From: Petrosia ficiformis | Taxonomy: Eukaryota > Porifera > Demospongiae > Haplosclerida > Petrosiidae | Length of the DNA: 64,000 nucleotides | Direction of reading: 5' to 3' | Assembly: GCA_947044365.1 (NCBI GenBank) | Contig: OX345651.1 | Span: 3,541,926 to 3,605,925 of the forward strand | Shown: positions 1 through 12,186 of the stretch, piece after piece | How positions within the stretch are numbered: the first letter of the stretch is position 1 | How the letters are laid out: each line of letters begins with the position of its first letter | Position numbers and translations under genes: made by a program | Notes under the pieces: generated by a model | Seen by the model: the letters and a program-made list of their open reading frames with translations, nothing else | The model's database searches: none | What the model was told of the DNA's origin: nothing

Positions 1-53
1 GGCCATGTCCGAACACCCCCCTACATGAAACGTGATATCAACATTATTTTTAG

Positions 54-2912
54 GAACACTATCACACTTCAAGACTATAGATCCGTCCGCAGTACAAGAG
101 CTTCTTGAATATAACAACTACAGCTTAAAGGCTAGCTTTATTGAGACTATTGAGTGGAAATGTTATCAATTTGCTATATGTATGTATGCTATAAGTACAT
201 AGGAAATTAATACCTGGAAATAATTATTATACTCGTATTAATAATTTATTAAACTTTGAACACAAGATCAGTAAGATTAATACTACCAAATTAGGACATG
301 TATACATTTGTATCTAAAAGATGATAGTATTGTAGCATGCTTAATGAAAACATGATTTAACCCTATACACACTTACTATAATTTTTATACCATGTTTTAA
401 ATAGGGTGTTGTAACTACTACAAGCAAACCACTGGGGTAAGTAGGAGAGTTCCTCAAGGATCAAAGCTCTTTAACATACCAATCCTAGCTCTCAAGACTA
501 GGTACCCCAGTGGTAACTTAGGGCTGGGCAATAAATATTTCAATATATCGCAATATTATTGCACTATGATAATCATGTCACATGATTTTGGACTGCCAAT
601 ATTATCGCAATGCCAAAATATTGTCTTACTGCAATTAAATAATAGTTATAACATGTGTAGTTGAAAAACACTACAACACATAGTCTGGAGCCATATGCTA
701 TCAAAACAAGGATCAGAAGTTTAAAAAATGATGCTAGTTTTGCTATCATAGACAGTATCAATGAGTAGTTGCAATATTGTAATAGTCCTAAGTCACCTTT
801 AGGCAATAATCACAAAACTTAATTTTCAATATCGCCCAAACCTCCAGTGGTTCAGGGTTCTCGCCAGAATTTTCGAATAGAAGGGTGCAAAATAATTAAA
901 TTAATATTCATTATAGATTGTTCATGAATTATTAATTATACGTAGCCACACCCATCGCATACACGTGTATGAAAATGCCTCCTAAAAAGAAGGCAAAGAC
1001 TTTGGTAGGTCAGGTCTCTTCTTTGTTACCAGTTATCACCATTATCATTATTATATTATCACCATCATAATTATTATCATTATCTCAGTATCAATATTAG
1101 ATTTCTTTATAAAAGAAATTTAAAGAAGGGTGCAAAATTAATTATGGGTGAGCTAAGAAGGGTGCTAGCAGGTAATAGAAGGGTGCAGCACCCTACTATA
1201 GGAGCCTAGTGAGAACTCTGCGGTGGTTCTAAATGTAATTTATGTATACATTTAATGATGTATTACATTGCTATTATTTAAATTCATACTTTATAAATAC
1301 AATTTTATTGCGTGATTCCTTATATGAAGAAACAACCAAACATTTACTAAACCTAGGTAATATTATACCTGTCTGTATTAAATCAATAATTTCCATATTA
1401 TACACCCTAGCATGATTATATCATGACTATGTAATGATTAAATAATTAGACTTACTGTGATAGATGGATTCTCAGTCTGTATTGAAGTAATGGGTGTGGT
1501 TTCATCTCTTCTGAAACATGATAGAAACCATTGACATACACAGAATGACCTTAGTCCTCTTTTTGTTGTGTCAATACTACCTGTATTAATAGAACCTATG
1601 AAGGAGGAAGGAGGGTCAGAGACAAAGAGGAAGGAAGGGAGTGAGGAATGGAGGGAGGGAAAACGGAGGGAGACAGAGACACGGAGAGGAAGGAAGGTAG
1701 GAGGGAGGGAGAGAAGGATGAAGAAGAGAGTGAGAAGTTAATTAATGTATAGATAAAGAGAGAAATGAAGAGTGTTCTTCCCATGCAGGTTTATGTATTA
1801 CATGGTGCCTCATACATTATACACACAGCAATAAATGTGAAATTTCCTAAGATGTCTCTTTCAATGTCAACAACTCTTACATTTAATGATACTGTGTTAT
1901 ATAGTTAACTCTTAACTTTTGTAAAAATATTTTTTGTATGTTACAAAAGATGAATTTTATTTATAATTTATGTTTTTAACAATAATTATGTACTTGCTAT
2001 CATTTTCCATCTATAACGAAACATGACATAACAAGGATACTCACTCATCTTATAACAATAATAGTTGGATTATGGGTATCTGACATACATGTATATCACA
2101 TTTCTTTATAAGGAGGAAATTCCACTTCTGTTGCTATGACACCTACACACTTAATCCTTTTTTATGTGACATACATAGTAAATAACTAATTAAATTAATG
2201 AAGGTGTGTGATGAAGTACAAAGCATTAAGAAGGGCACTGTGGTTTGGGGTAATATGTACTAAACTTAGTGATGCTAACTTCAATACAAACTTTCTTGGT
2301 AATGTCACTGATGTATATGCTGTTATTTGTGGTACAGCACCATCATGGTGAGAACATTGAATAAATTCTGTTCACATTAACGATGACCTCAAAATTATGA
2401 TGTGATGACTTTATATGTAATATAATGTATAGTTTAATGTCATAAGGTTAATACATGATTATACTGTAACTCAATAATGAAGCAATGGATTGAAATTTGA
2501 CATACACAAAAAAGAACACGAAGGACTATTATATGAAAATGGTGCAGGTAAAAAGATTATTTGTCCAAACTAAAGATATCAAGATTTTCCTTGAGGTCAT
2601 GAGGAATGTGAGTAAACTTTAGGTATATGTCAACACAGAAGATAATCTACACACTTATACTACACAGCTCTTGCAACACATAATAACAAACAATTTCATA
2701 ACCTGACTACTACTACTACCACTACGCTTGAGGTTAATATAATATTTTATTGAATGTGACTTGTAAACAGCTGGTGATGTATGGTTGATCAAGCTGATGT
2801 AATGTGAACCCATTGATGTCTGAAATATGTAATGAGATAAAATGTTTACATTTTGGAATTTTTAGATATTCATGTATGAATGTGTGTGTGTATGCATGTA
2901 CGTACGCTTATG

Positions 2913-2946
<34 letters not shown>

Positions 2947-3263
2947 TGTATGTATGTACATGTACATGTATGTATGTATGTATGTATGTATGTATGTATG
3001 TATGTATGTATGTATGTATGTATGTATGTATGTATGTACATGTATGTATGTATGTATGTATGTATGCATGTATGTATGTATGTATGTATGTATGTATGTA
3101 TGTATGTATGTATGTATGTATGTATGTATGTATGTATGTATGTATGTATGTATGTATGTATGTATGTATGTATGTATGTATGTATGTACATGTATGTATG
3201 TATTTATGTATGTACATGTATATATGTATGTATGTATGTATGTATGTACTGTATGTATGTATG

Positions 3264-3294
<31 letters not shown>

Positions 3295-3530
3295 GTATGT
3301 ATGTACATGTACATGTATGTATGTATGTATGTATGTATGTATGTATGTATGTATGTATGTATGTATGTATGTATGTATGTATGTACATGTATGTATGTAT
3401 GTATGTATGTATGCATGTATTTATGTATGTATGTATGTATGTATGTATGTATGTATGTATGTACATGTATGTATGTATTTATGTATGTACATGTATATAT
3501 GTATGTATGTATGTATGTATGTACTGTATG

Positions 3531-3561
<31 letters not shown>

Positions 3562-3741
3562 GTATGTATGTACATGTACATGTATGTATGTATGTATGTA
3601 TGTATGTATGTATGTATTCATGTATGTATGTATGTATGTATGTACATGTATGTATGTATGTATGTATGTACATGTATGTATGTATGTATGTATGTATGTA
3701 TGTATGTTGTACATGTTATATATGTATGTATGTACTGTATG

Positions 3742-3772
<31 letters not shown>

Positions 3773-4150
3773 GTATGTATGTACATGTACATGTATGTAT
3801 GTATGTATGTATGTATGTATGTATGTATTCATGTATGTATGTATGTATGTATGTACATGTATGTATGTATGTATGTATGTACATGTATGTATGTATGTAT
3901 GTATGTATGTATGTATGTTGTACATGTTATATATGTATGTATGTATGGTATGTATGTACTATGTATGTATGTATGTATGTATGTAATTATGTACATGTAT
4001 GTATGTATGTGTGTATGTATGTACATGTATGTATGTATGTGTGTATGTATGTGTATGTATGTATGTATGTATGTATGTATGTACATGTATGTACGTATTT
4101 ATGTATGTACATGTATATATGTATGTATGTATGTATGTATGTACTGTATG

Positions 4151-4181
<31 letters not shown>

Positions 4182-4361
4182 GTATGTATGTACATGTACA
4201 TGTATGTATGTATGTATGTATGTATGTATGTATGTATTCATGTATGTATGTATGTATGTATGTACATGTATGTATGTATGTATGTATGTACATGTATGTA
4301 TGTATGTATGTATGTATGTATGTATGTTGTACATGTTATATATGTATGTATGTACTGTATG

Positions 4362-4392
<31 letters not shown>

Positions 4393-6174
4393 GTATGTAT
4401 GTACATGTACATGTATGTATGTATGTATGTATGTATGTATGTATGTATTCATGTATGTATGTATGTATGTATGTACATGTATGTATGTATGTATGTATGT
4501 ACATGTATGTATGTATGTATGTATGTATGTATGTATGTTGTACATGTTATATATGTATGTATGTATGGTATGTATGTACTATGTATGTATGTATGTATGT
4601 ATGTAATTATGTACATGTATGTATGTATGTGTGTATGTATGTACATGTATGTATGTATGTGTGTATGTATGTGTATGTATGTATGTATGTATGTATGTAT
4701 GTACATGTATGTATGTATGTATGTACATGTATGTATGTATGTGTGTATGTATGTACATGTATATATGTACATGTACATAAGGTATATACAGCTTCTTATC
4801 AGTAATTCAATAGACATAGATACTTTATTATCTAACAGATATGAAACCTAATAACATAAAATGTACATGTACATGTATACAATGTACATGTACATGTACA
4901 ATGTACATGTACATGTAAACAATGTACATGTACATGTACATAAAAACTTTATTTTCTTTTTGTGTAAATACCAATATTTTCACTTTACAAATGAGATAAC
5001 AAATAATATTAATGGCAATTCATGACTTCAGAAATTGTTCATAGCTATAGTTTGGAATGAGCACCAATCTTTTTAACTATACCATTTTCATATAATTATC
5101 CTTTCTGTTCTTTTCTGTGTATGTCATCCATTGTTTCGTTATTGAGTTACAGTATAATCATGTATTAACCTTATGACATTAAACTATACACTATATTACA
5201 TGTACAGTCACCATATCCTAATTTTGAGGTCATCATGAATGTGAACAGACTTTAGTTATAATTCGTAAAAACCTTAGGTACAGTCCGTTAGAGATTTATA
5301 TAATTTATCTCAGTATAGTGAGTTAGTAAATCTCAGTATAGTGAGTTAGTATTCTCAGTATAGTAAGGTCGTAAATCTCAGTATAGTGAGTCAGTATTCT
5401 CAGTATAGTGAGTTAGTAAATCTCAGTATAGTGAGTTAGTATTCTCAGTATAGTAAGGTCGTAAATCTCAGTATAGTGAGTTAGTATTCTCAGTATAGTG
5501 AGGTAGTAAATCTCAGTATAGTGAGTTAGTATTCTCAGTATAGTAAGTATATCTCAATATATCTCAGTATATCTCAGTATATCTCGAGTATGTGTGTGGT
5601 ATCAACACCTAGTAATTCATTGAATAATGAATTTCAGGGAATGTCTAACACAATATCTATAATAACATCCCTCCTGACAAGCAGAAGGGAGGGTGTGTTG
5701 TCAAAACATCTATATACACAATTTGAATATCTTTCAGACATATATATATATATATATGCATACACACATACATGTACATACATACATATATACATACATA
5801 CATACATACATACCTACATACATACATACATACATACATGTACATACATACATACATACAGATACAGCAACACACTGACATATACGTTGACCCACAGAGA
5901 CATCCACATTTAGTGATACATAATACATACCATGATATGTACATACATACATACACACAATAGAGGCAAAAGAAGATACCTTTATCAGAAACAGGTCCAG
6001 GACAAGGAGAGTATGATTCACCGTCTCTTGAAACTTGCGTAATAATAGAATCAGTTGCCATATTAAATAGAGTTGAGACGTTACTTTACTACTATTAGTC
6101 TTGGATTAGTCAGCAAAGATGTTGGTCATGCAAAAAAATTTAAGATAGATGATGTAGTGTTCACAGAGTCGTAA
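54..6174 (+). CDS. 3' exons of an unrecognised spliced gene (tentative)
   Basis: I do not recognise this protein. Phase-compatible + strand exons are 54-153, 1450-1486, 5638-5692, 5966-6038 and 6114-6174 (TAA). The last three join into a basic, helix-prone C-terminus running from GMSNTISIITSLL through KRRYLYQKQVQDKES to KIDDVVFTES. The first exon reads LSHFKTIDPSAVQELLEYNN and has a good T-rich acceptor; its gene would enter from the left of the window. Donors are weak (GTGGAA, GTAATG, GTGTGT, GTAATA), so the 54-153 and 1450-1486 links are uncertain. Another open exon-like block, 2270-2347 (acceptor ACTTAG, donor GTGAGA, reading DANFNTNFLGNVTDVYAV), fits after 54-153 but not before 5638. Introns hold two hAT elements and the ATGT array. 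The minus strand is also partly open here, so strand is inferred from consistent phases. Confidence 0.38.
428..514. repeat. 87-bp element with 12-bp inverted ends
   Basis: ACCACTGGGGTA at 428-439 is the exact reverse complement of TACCCCAGTGGT at 503-514. The right arm overlaps the target-site copy of the hAT-type element that follows. The rest of 154-506 outside this element shows nothing I can call. Confidence 0.45.
515..843. mobile_element. hAT-type MITE (GGGCTGGGCAATA family)
   Basis: Ends resemble TTAGGGCTGGGCAATA and, inverted, TTTGGGCGATA. It is flanked by the 8-bp direct repeat CCAGTGGT at 507-514 and 844-851, the target-site length of hAT transposons. There is no coding capacity. 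Related copies lie at 7014-7310 and 14426-14823. Confidence 0.7.
853..1220. mobile_element. hAT-type MITE (CAGGGTTCTCGCCAG ends)
   Basis: Left end CAGGGTTCTCGCCAG and right end CTAGTGAGAACTCTG are near-perfect inverted repeats. The flanks CAGTGGTT (845-852) and CGGTGGTT (1221-1228) form an 8-bp duplication with one mismatch. The left flank overlaps the right target duplication of the preceding element, so one inserted into the other's target site. It carries no ORF. Confidence 0.7.
1229..2365. other. Spacer; GA-rich tract at 1600-1745
   Basis: The stretch is AT-rich with a purine-rich GGA/GAGA low-complexity tract at about 1600-1745. Apart from the two short candidate exons named in the first entry (1450-1486 and 2270-2347) I see nothing coding. 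Confidence 0.5.
2366..2622. mobile_element. MITE family A copy
   Basis: About 257 bp with ends GTTCACATTAACGATGACCT and, inverted, TTGAGGTCATGAGGAATGTG. The core holds the family words GTTAATACATGATTATA and ACTCAATAATGAAGCAATGG. Other copies: 5015-5255 (inverted), 10921-11154, 12888-13295, 18333-18592, 24314-24635, 30190-30445 (inverted), 32705-32965, 34400-34615 and 62500-62940 (two partial pieces). No ORF. Confidence 0.75.
2883..4790. repeat. ATGT tetranucleotide array with higher-order structure
   Basis: About 1.9 kb of tandem TATG/ATGT punctuated by TACATG palindromes and variants such as ATGTACTGTATG and TGTTGTACATGTTATATATG. The punctuation recurs with a 620-base offset (for example around 3568 and 4188, and 3779 and 4399), so a 620-bp unit has been tandemly duplicated. 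Long open frames here encode only MYVC or YIHT repeats and are artefacts. Confidence 0.95.
4861..4942. repeat. TACATG hexamer repeats
   Basis: Four short blocks of repeated TACATG (ACATGTACATGTAC), each separated by AAA-containing linkers. The sequence is self-complementary and could form cruciforms. Confidence 0.85.
5015..5255. mobile_element. MITE family A copy, inverted
   Basis: Inverted copy of the family at 2366-2622, recognisable by TTTGGAATGAGCACCAATCT at its left and GAGGTCATCATGAATGTGAA at its right. Confidence 0.7.
5281..5585. repeat. 23-24 bp minisatellite (TCTCAGTATAGTGAGTTAGTA)
   Basis: About a dozen tandem units of TCTCAGTATAGTGAGTTAGTA alternating with TTCTCAGTATAGTAAGGTCG. 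It ends in shorter ATCTCAGTAT units. It lies 50 bp before the candidate exon at 5638. Confidence 0.9.
5740..5963. repeat. TA and TACA microsatellites
   Basis: A (TA)n run at 5740-5757 is followed by imperfect (TACA)n with TACATGTA interruptions. It fills the putative intron between exons ending 5692 and starting 5966. Confidence 0.85.
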
Positions 6175-6412
6175 GATGAATGATCAGAAGTTTATCTGAA
6201 GGGCAAAGTAGTGATGAAACAACTATATTGTATGGTTATGTTATAGTGTGAACTGAACAGGATGTGGGAGTTACATTACTGGCATAGTTTTTCACAAATC
6301 TGTTATTTTAACTATAATCACTAATCTGTGATATCAGTCTAGTCTACATACACACACAAACATATATAAATATAAATATATTATAGATACATGTACATGT
6401 ATATACATGTAT

Positions 6413-6470
<58 letters not shown>

Positions 6471-6650
6471 TATATACTATAGTGGTAATCGGTTTCCATT
6501 TAAAACATAAACCATAAACTTAGAAATAAGTAGGGAATAGTACTGATTTTAGTTTTAGTTATTATTAAAGCTTACTTGTATTGTTTAAGATAAAAAGTTT
6601 ATTATATACTCTTAAATATTAGCCAGTCTGCTAAATGCATACTCTCTAGT
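6175..6650. other. Non-coding spacer with TA repeat
   Basis: AT-rich DNA with no ORF of note. A (TA)n tract of about 40 bp lies at 6420-6460, preceded by TACATGTATA words. Confidence 0.6.
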
Positions 6651-6868
6651 CAGTGTTTTGGATAAGCTCATATGGCACACCATTGGCCCAAGGAGCTTCT
6701 TATTTGGCACAGCACAGTTCTCTCTTTGGGCCAGTGGCGCAGTCAATTATACTGTCACTAACAGTATTAAATCTTTGTTAATTGGCTCAAAATGCATTAC
6801 CAATGGCACACACACTAACCACTGTTGACCCAATTTGGCCCATGCTTCAAAACATATCAAAAACTCTG
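6651..6868. mobile_element. MITE family B copy
   Basis: Inverted ends CAGTGTTTTGGATAAGCTC and ATATCAAAAACTCTG, about 218 bp, non-coding. Copies: 15239-15474, 23824-24003 and a 5' piece at 24421-24531 embedded in a family A element. Confidence 0.7.
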
Positions 6869-7013
6869 TCTCCAGTTAACAAGTATTAAGTATTGAATCA
6901 TTCTGTTACTACAATATCTAGAATTTATTATATCAATCATTAGATTTCTCAGATCCCAAATTTCAATCTCTTCCTGTACACAACAGCCAATTAGAAAGCA
7001 TTTAAATGATTAT

Positions 7014-7310
7014 GCTTGGTGCTGGCTGGGTCAATATATGATGTGGACAAAATAGTGTAATAATTGTATCAAACTTTTGACTTCCAGCTCCACCCACAAT
7101 TAACTATACACGGGTGGTTTGATAACAAAACAATAGGCGTTGCTTTTCTAGTAGAACTTTGCAAATGTTTTCTTGTCAATGAATCTACAATTTCAACATG
7201 TAATTGTATATACATGCTACAAACAAATAATGATATATCGATAGTCACTTTAAATATATCAATACATTCGTAATATCAAGATATATCAATATACTGCCCA
7301 GCACTAATTG
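7014..7310. mobile_element. hAT-type MITE, diverged
   Basis: The right end TATACTGCCCAGCACTA and left end TTGGTGCTGGCTGGGTCAATA are inverted and match the ends of the 515-843 family loosely. An open stretch inside (about 7080-7210) has no family similarity that I recognise and I do not call it a gene. Confidence 0.45.
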
Positions 7311-7922
7311 TACTTGTGCAGTACATGTACACAATGCACTGTGCAGTACATGTACATGTACACAAATGCACTGTGTAATACATGTACACAAATGCACTGT
7401 GCAGTACATGTACACAATGCACTGTGCAGTACATGTACATGTACACAAATGCACTGTGTAATACATGTACACAAATGCACTGTGCAGTACATGTACACAA
7501 TGCACTGTGTAGTACATGTACATGTACACAATGCACTGTGTAATACATGTACACAAATGCACTGTGCAGTACATGTACACAAATGCACTGTGCAGTACAT
7601 GTACACAATAGTACATGTACACAATGCACTGTGCAGTATATGTACACAAATGCACTGTGCAGTACATGTACACAAATGCACTGTGCAGTACATGTACACA
7701 ATAGTACATGTACACAATGCACTGTGCAGTATATGTACACAAATGCACTGTGCAGTACATGTACACAAATGCACTGTGCAATGCATGTACACAAATGCAC
7801 TGTGCAGTACATGTACACAATAGTACATGTACACAATGCACTGTGCAGTACATGTACACAAATACACTGTGCAGTACATGTACACAAATGTACTGCAGTA
7901 CATATACAGTACAGTACATGTA
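7311..7922. repeat. About 27-bp minisatellite with TGTACACAAATGCACTGTGCAG units
   Basis: More than 20 tandem units combine GTACATGTACACAAATGCAC with TGTGCAGTACATGTAC, with insertions of short ATAGTACATGTACACA units. Every unit contains the palindrome GTACATGTAC. Open frames through it are repeat artefacts on both strands. Confidence 0.93.
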
Positions 7923-8098
7923 CATATACACAAGTAAATATATATGTACATGTTGAATTACATGTAATAAACCAAACAAGTATATCAGTACATGTACACA
8001 ATGCACTGTGCAGTACATGTACATATACACAAGTAAATATATATGTACATGTTGAATTACATGTAATAAACCAAACAAGTATATCAGTACATGTTTAA
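7923..8098. repeat. Two-copy 98-bp tandem repeat
   Basis: The segment starting ACATATACACAAGTAAATAT at 7923 recurs at 8021 almost unchanged, including GAATTACATGTAATAAACCA. It extends the preceding minisatellite with a different unit. Confidence 0.85.
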
Positions 8099-8164
8099 AT
8101 TAAATTATGTACATGTACACATAGTATTGAATTACATGTAATTTAATACATAAATACATCATTA

Positions 8165-8437
8165 TTTGCCATGTACAAATGAAAGCTTTTATCAATATTC
8201 CGATAATTGATATCAATTCAATATTCTATCTACTTTCTGGCTTCTGGTTTCTGATTCTTTTATTGACAATGACTATTTTCTCAATAATTATGAGTATCAT
8301 ACAAGCAATTAATGATGCTATAATCACAAGAAATGACATTATTGGTACACTTTTTACAATATCGGTTACATCTGCCAGAAGTAACCGATACTGATAATAA
8401 AAATAATGGCCAATAATGATTACATCATCGGTAGTAG
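8165..8437. mobile_element. hAT-type MITE (family G), reverse orientation, diverged
   Basis: The right part ATTACATCATCGGTAGTA, and the internal text GGCCAATAATGATTACATC, mirror the clean copy at 36703-37002. Its left end is degraded. The 71-codon open frame inside (from about 8179) comes from the element, since the other copy is open in a similar way. Confidence 0.5.
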
Positions 8438-8509
8438 AGTCTCACTAGATAGTAAGAGGTTATCTTATAGACAGACGTCTAAAGGACCTTAGGTACTAGA
8501 CTCCAAAGT

Positions 8510-9480
8510 GGTTCTTGTAATCTATTACACAAGTATAGCAGTACATTTGTGTACATGTTTAATTCCATATACATGTACACATACATACATACATGTTAAT
8601 ATACATGTAATCTATTACACAAGTATAGCAGTACATTTGTGTACATGTTTAATTCCATATACATGTACACATACATACATACATGTTAATATACATGTAA
8701 TCTATTGCACAAGTATAGCAGTACATTTGTGTACATGTTTAAGTACATATACATGTACATATATATGTACATACATGTTAATATACATGTAATCTGCACA
8801 AGTAAAGCAGTACATTTGTGTACATGTTTAAGTACATATACATGTACATATACATACATGCTAATATACATGTACACACATGTTAATATACATGTAATCT
8901 GCACAAGTAAAGCAGTACATTTGTGTACATGTTTAAGTACATATACATGTACATATACATACATGCTAATATACATGTACACGTAATCTAATACAGCAGT
9001 ACATTTGTGTACATGTTTAAGTACATATACGTACATGTACACATACATACATGTTAATATACATACATGTAATCTACTGCACAAGTACAGCAGTACATTT
9101 GTGTACATGTTTAAGTACATAAGTACATATACATGTACATATACGAATAAGTACAGCAGTACATTTGTGTACATGCTTAAGTACATATACATGTACATAT
9201 ACATGTACATACATGTTAATATACATGTAATCTACACAAGTACAGCAGTACATCTATGTACATGTTCAAGTACATAAGTACATATACATGTACATATACA
9301 TGTACATACATGTTAATATACATGTAATCTACACAAGTACAGCAGTACAGCAGTACATCTGTGGACATGTTCAAGTACATAAGTACATATACAAGTACAT
9401 ATATATGTACATATACATGTACATACATGTTAATATACATGTAATCTGCACAAGTACAGCAGTACATTTGTGCACATGCA
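8510..9480. repeat. About 90-bp minisatellite rich in TACATGTA
   Basis: Ten or more imperfect units. Each carries AATCTATTACACAAGTATAG, then CAGTACATTTGTGTACATGT, then clusters of ACATATACATGTAC. Units shorten and diverge to the right. No gene is visible. Confidence 0.9.
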
Positions 9481-9489
9481 CATTACCGC

Positions 9490-9770
9490 ATCACAGATAC
9501 CTACATGTACATTATTACATCACATGTATATTATTACATATAACATCAAACCCATTGCTTTCATTATAACTATGGTTTCATTCTAATACAAAGGGTTACC
9601 ATACCATATTAATATTATTTGTGATTCCTGAAGAAGCCACAGAACCAATTCATAGTAATTCAATAATCTATAATCTCTATTATACTAACTGCTGGATATT
9701 ATACCTTATTTATAATAATTATTACTAGACACACTACTACTACTAATATAATGAATAATAAATATGGAGT
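9490..9770. other. Non-coding spacer
   Basis: AT-rich DNA; nothing recognisable as gene, RNA or repeat. Confidence 0.5.
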
Positions 9771-10190
9771 CCATCCATCCACTCCCTCCATTCATTCATC
9801 TATTTGTCCATTCATCTATCAATGGATGGATGGAAGGATGGATGGATGGATGGATGGATGGATGGATGGATGGATGGGTAGATGGATGGATAGATGAATT
9901 GATGGAGGGGTGAAGAGATTTTTTACATTTCATATCAATGTAGTATATTTGAAAAGTGCCACTATCCATCTGTCTGTCCATCCATCCGTCCGTCCGTCTG
10001 TCCATCTGTCCATCCCATCCATTTATTTTTCCATCAATTCATCTATCCCTCCATTCTTCTATCTTGCTATCTATCCAGCTATCTATCTAGCTATCTATCT
10101 ATCCATCCATCCATTCATTCCTCTCTATTCATCTATCCATTCATCTGTCTCTCCATCCATTCAGCTATCTCTCCATCCATCTATCTAATC
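9771..10190. repeat. GGAT/ATCC tetranucleotide arrays in opposed orientation
   Basis: (TGGA)n at 9821-9900 and imperfect (CATC)n at 9960-10190 read as an inverted pair around a 60-bp unique spacer. A related ATCC tract is at 58190-58500. Confidence 0.88.
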
Positions 10191-11760
10191 TCTATTATAT
10201 TATTATGAGTGATAACATAATTAATAATATTGCTAAAATAACAAAAATATGGGATGTAAAAAATATAATTATAATTATGATAAACTTAACAATTAGTATA
10301 ACCTTGGTGTTAAACAACTTGGTCTTGTATATGTAATATTTACAAACAACACAATATTTGCACACATGTAAATGTAACAAGAATATGAAGTGTAGTAATT
10401 TATTTTAAGGATTCTTACTAAGGTGTGTAAGCCCAACAAATATTTTTGCTAATTTCACACTTATGGTAGGCTTCTGTATTGTCCTTTTTTTGTAATTCAT
10501 AACTTTGAAATAGGCTTTTAAAATAAAGAGCAGTGCACTGGAACTTTAGGCTGCAGCTAACCTACCAGGATAAGTAATATTCTTAAATTCTGGCGGTTAC
10601 AAATGAATATACTGATCTACTGGAATTGATTAACAGTTTGTTCACTAGCCACATTAACCACACTAACCACACCACTCATGAGATTTATATGTGATGCACA
10701 TTGGTGAGGGAGGAGAGTGGATTACTATATAACACAATGGTGTGGAAACAGCCAGTCATGCAGGACATTGTCAGTAAAGAATGTCTAGTAAAGTGAAGCT
10801 GAGCTGTATACAAAGAGGAGGATAAGAGTGGTGAAAATAGGACAAAATGTCCGGCAGTTGGATCACTACTTCCACACCCCTGATCTGGCCATTAGATTCA
10901 ATACTACCCAGTCCCTATCAGTAGGACCTCAAAATAAGGTTGTAATGACTTTATATGTACTATAGTATATAGTTTAATGTCATAAGGTTAATACATGTTA
11001 ATACTGTAACTCAATAATGAAGCAATGGATTAAAACCTGACACACAAAAAAGAACAGGAAGGATAATTATATGTAAATAGTACAGGTAAAAAGTTTGTTG
11101 GTCATTCCAAACTAAAGCTATGACTACACTCAAAGTGAACTGGAATGACCTTTTGTCTTGTATATTCATTCCTTACATACCACAGCCATTATACAACACA
11201 CAGGCACACAAGACACACTATGGATGAAGAAGGTACATATGTTGGAGAGTTCACTCAAAGTTTAAATATGTATTTTTACACTATTTACAATTAGAGATTA
11301 GCAGAGTAATGTTGCTTCTATGAGCACAACACATCTGTAGTTTCAGTAGCACAGATATTTAAAAACAGACAAGAAGCCTGTACATGAATCACAAAGCATA
11401 AAAGAACCCAGAATTGCTTAACAGATTGTTCCTTTCCCTGGTCTAACTAGGAACAGTGTTGGATTTTGAAATTGTCCTGATTTTGGATCTTATTACAAAA
11501 AAAAAACAACAAATTATCTACAAATGAGTTTCTGTCTTTCAATTTTGAATTGCAGGTATATACAAATATCGACACATCACTTGATTTGATCACTGGCGAA
11601 CTTGTTCGAACAAGGCATGAACACACATTATAGGTAACAAAACTATAAAATTACAATATTAGAAACACAATTATTTAATATTATAATATAAATAGCTTTA
11701 GAGCATAAATTTTGCATGCGCATTTGTAAAACAAAATTTTTTTCATACAGACATCTGTTA
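10191..11760. other. Spacer with two MITEs, no gene found
   Basis: Holds a family N element (10737-10886; ends GGTGTGGAAACAGCC and CTTCCACACCCCTGA, inverted) and a family A element (10921-11154). The remainder is AT-rich without splice-bounded open frames that I trust. Confidence 0.5.
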
Positions 11761-12030
11761 ATGTTATTGTAGAACACAATTATATATATACGTACTCACT
11801 TTCTCTTCCAAGAATTCCCAGTTTAAAATCTCAGCATTCGAAGCTTCGATCTGCAGGATCAAGGAAGTAAATAAAAATATGGGCGAGGAGATTGTAGCAA
11901 ACTCTCTTAAAAAGAAGAGATGGTAGCAGAGTAAGATTTCAAGTTGTAAACCTAAAATACAGTGAGGTCTCCTGTAACTACTTGACTTGCTTATCTGGAA
12001 TGCACTCAAAGCTCCATTGCCTTCTCTTCA

Positions 12031-12186
12031 ATGCAGGGGGCTTGCGATGGGGCGTTGTCTTCCTTGGATACCGACAATGTTGCTGATATTCATAGTGAAT
12101 CTTGTGCTGAACCCACAATAACTCCTCACTTCGTTCCTATTGACACACCTTTCCAGTTACCACACCCTGAAAAGCAAAATGGCTAA
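12031..12186 (+). other. 51-codon upstream ORF overlapping the CD2BP2 start
   Basis: An ATG at 12031 opens a 51-codon frame (begins MQGACDGALSSL) that stops at TAA 12184-12186. The CD2BP2 ATG at 12179 lies inside it in another frame, so the two overlap by 8 nt. Such an arrangement normally lowers downstream initiation or requires leaky scanning or reinitiation. The ATG sits in a CAG that also resembles a splice acceptor (TTGCCTTCTCTTCAATGCAG), so it may be removed from the mRNA. I see no known domain. Confidence 0.35.

Noticed and set aside
2804..4851. Long open frames of MYVCMYVC and YIHTYIHT on both strands
   Set aside because: They arise from a 4-bp repeat whose 12-bp multiple has no stop codon; not genes.
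5980..6061. Minus-strand first exon MATDSIITQVSRDG with GTATCT donor
   Set aside because: Next acceptors give an immediate stop, while the plus strand gives three exons in consistent phase.
7245..8098. Open frames of 170-280 codons rich in CTCTAQC/HVHKCTVQ
   Set aside because: Pure minisatellite translation, open on both strands in several frames.
11800..11865. Minus-strand exon-like block reading EASNAEILNWEFLEEK with good acceptor and GTGAGT donor
   Set aside because: No phase-compatible partner exon or start codon could be found; may be chance.
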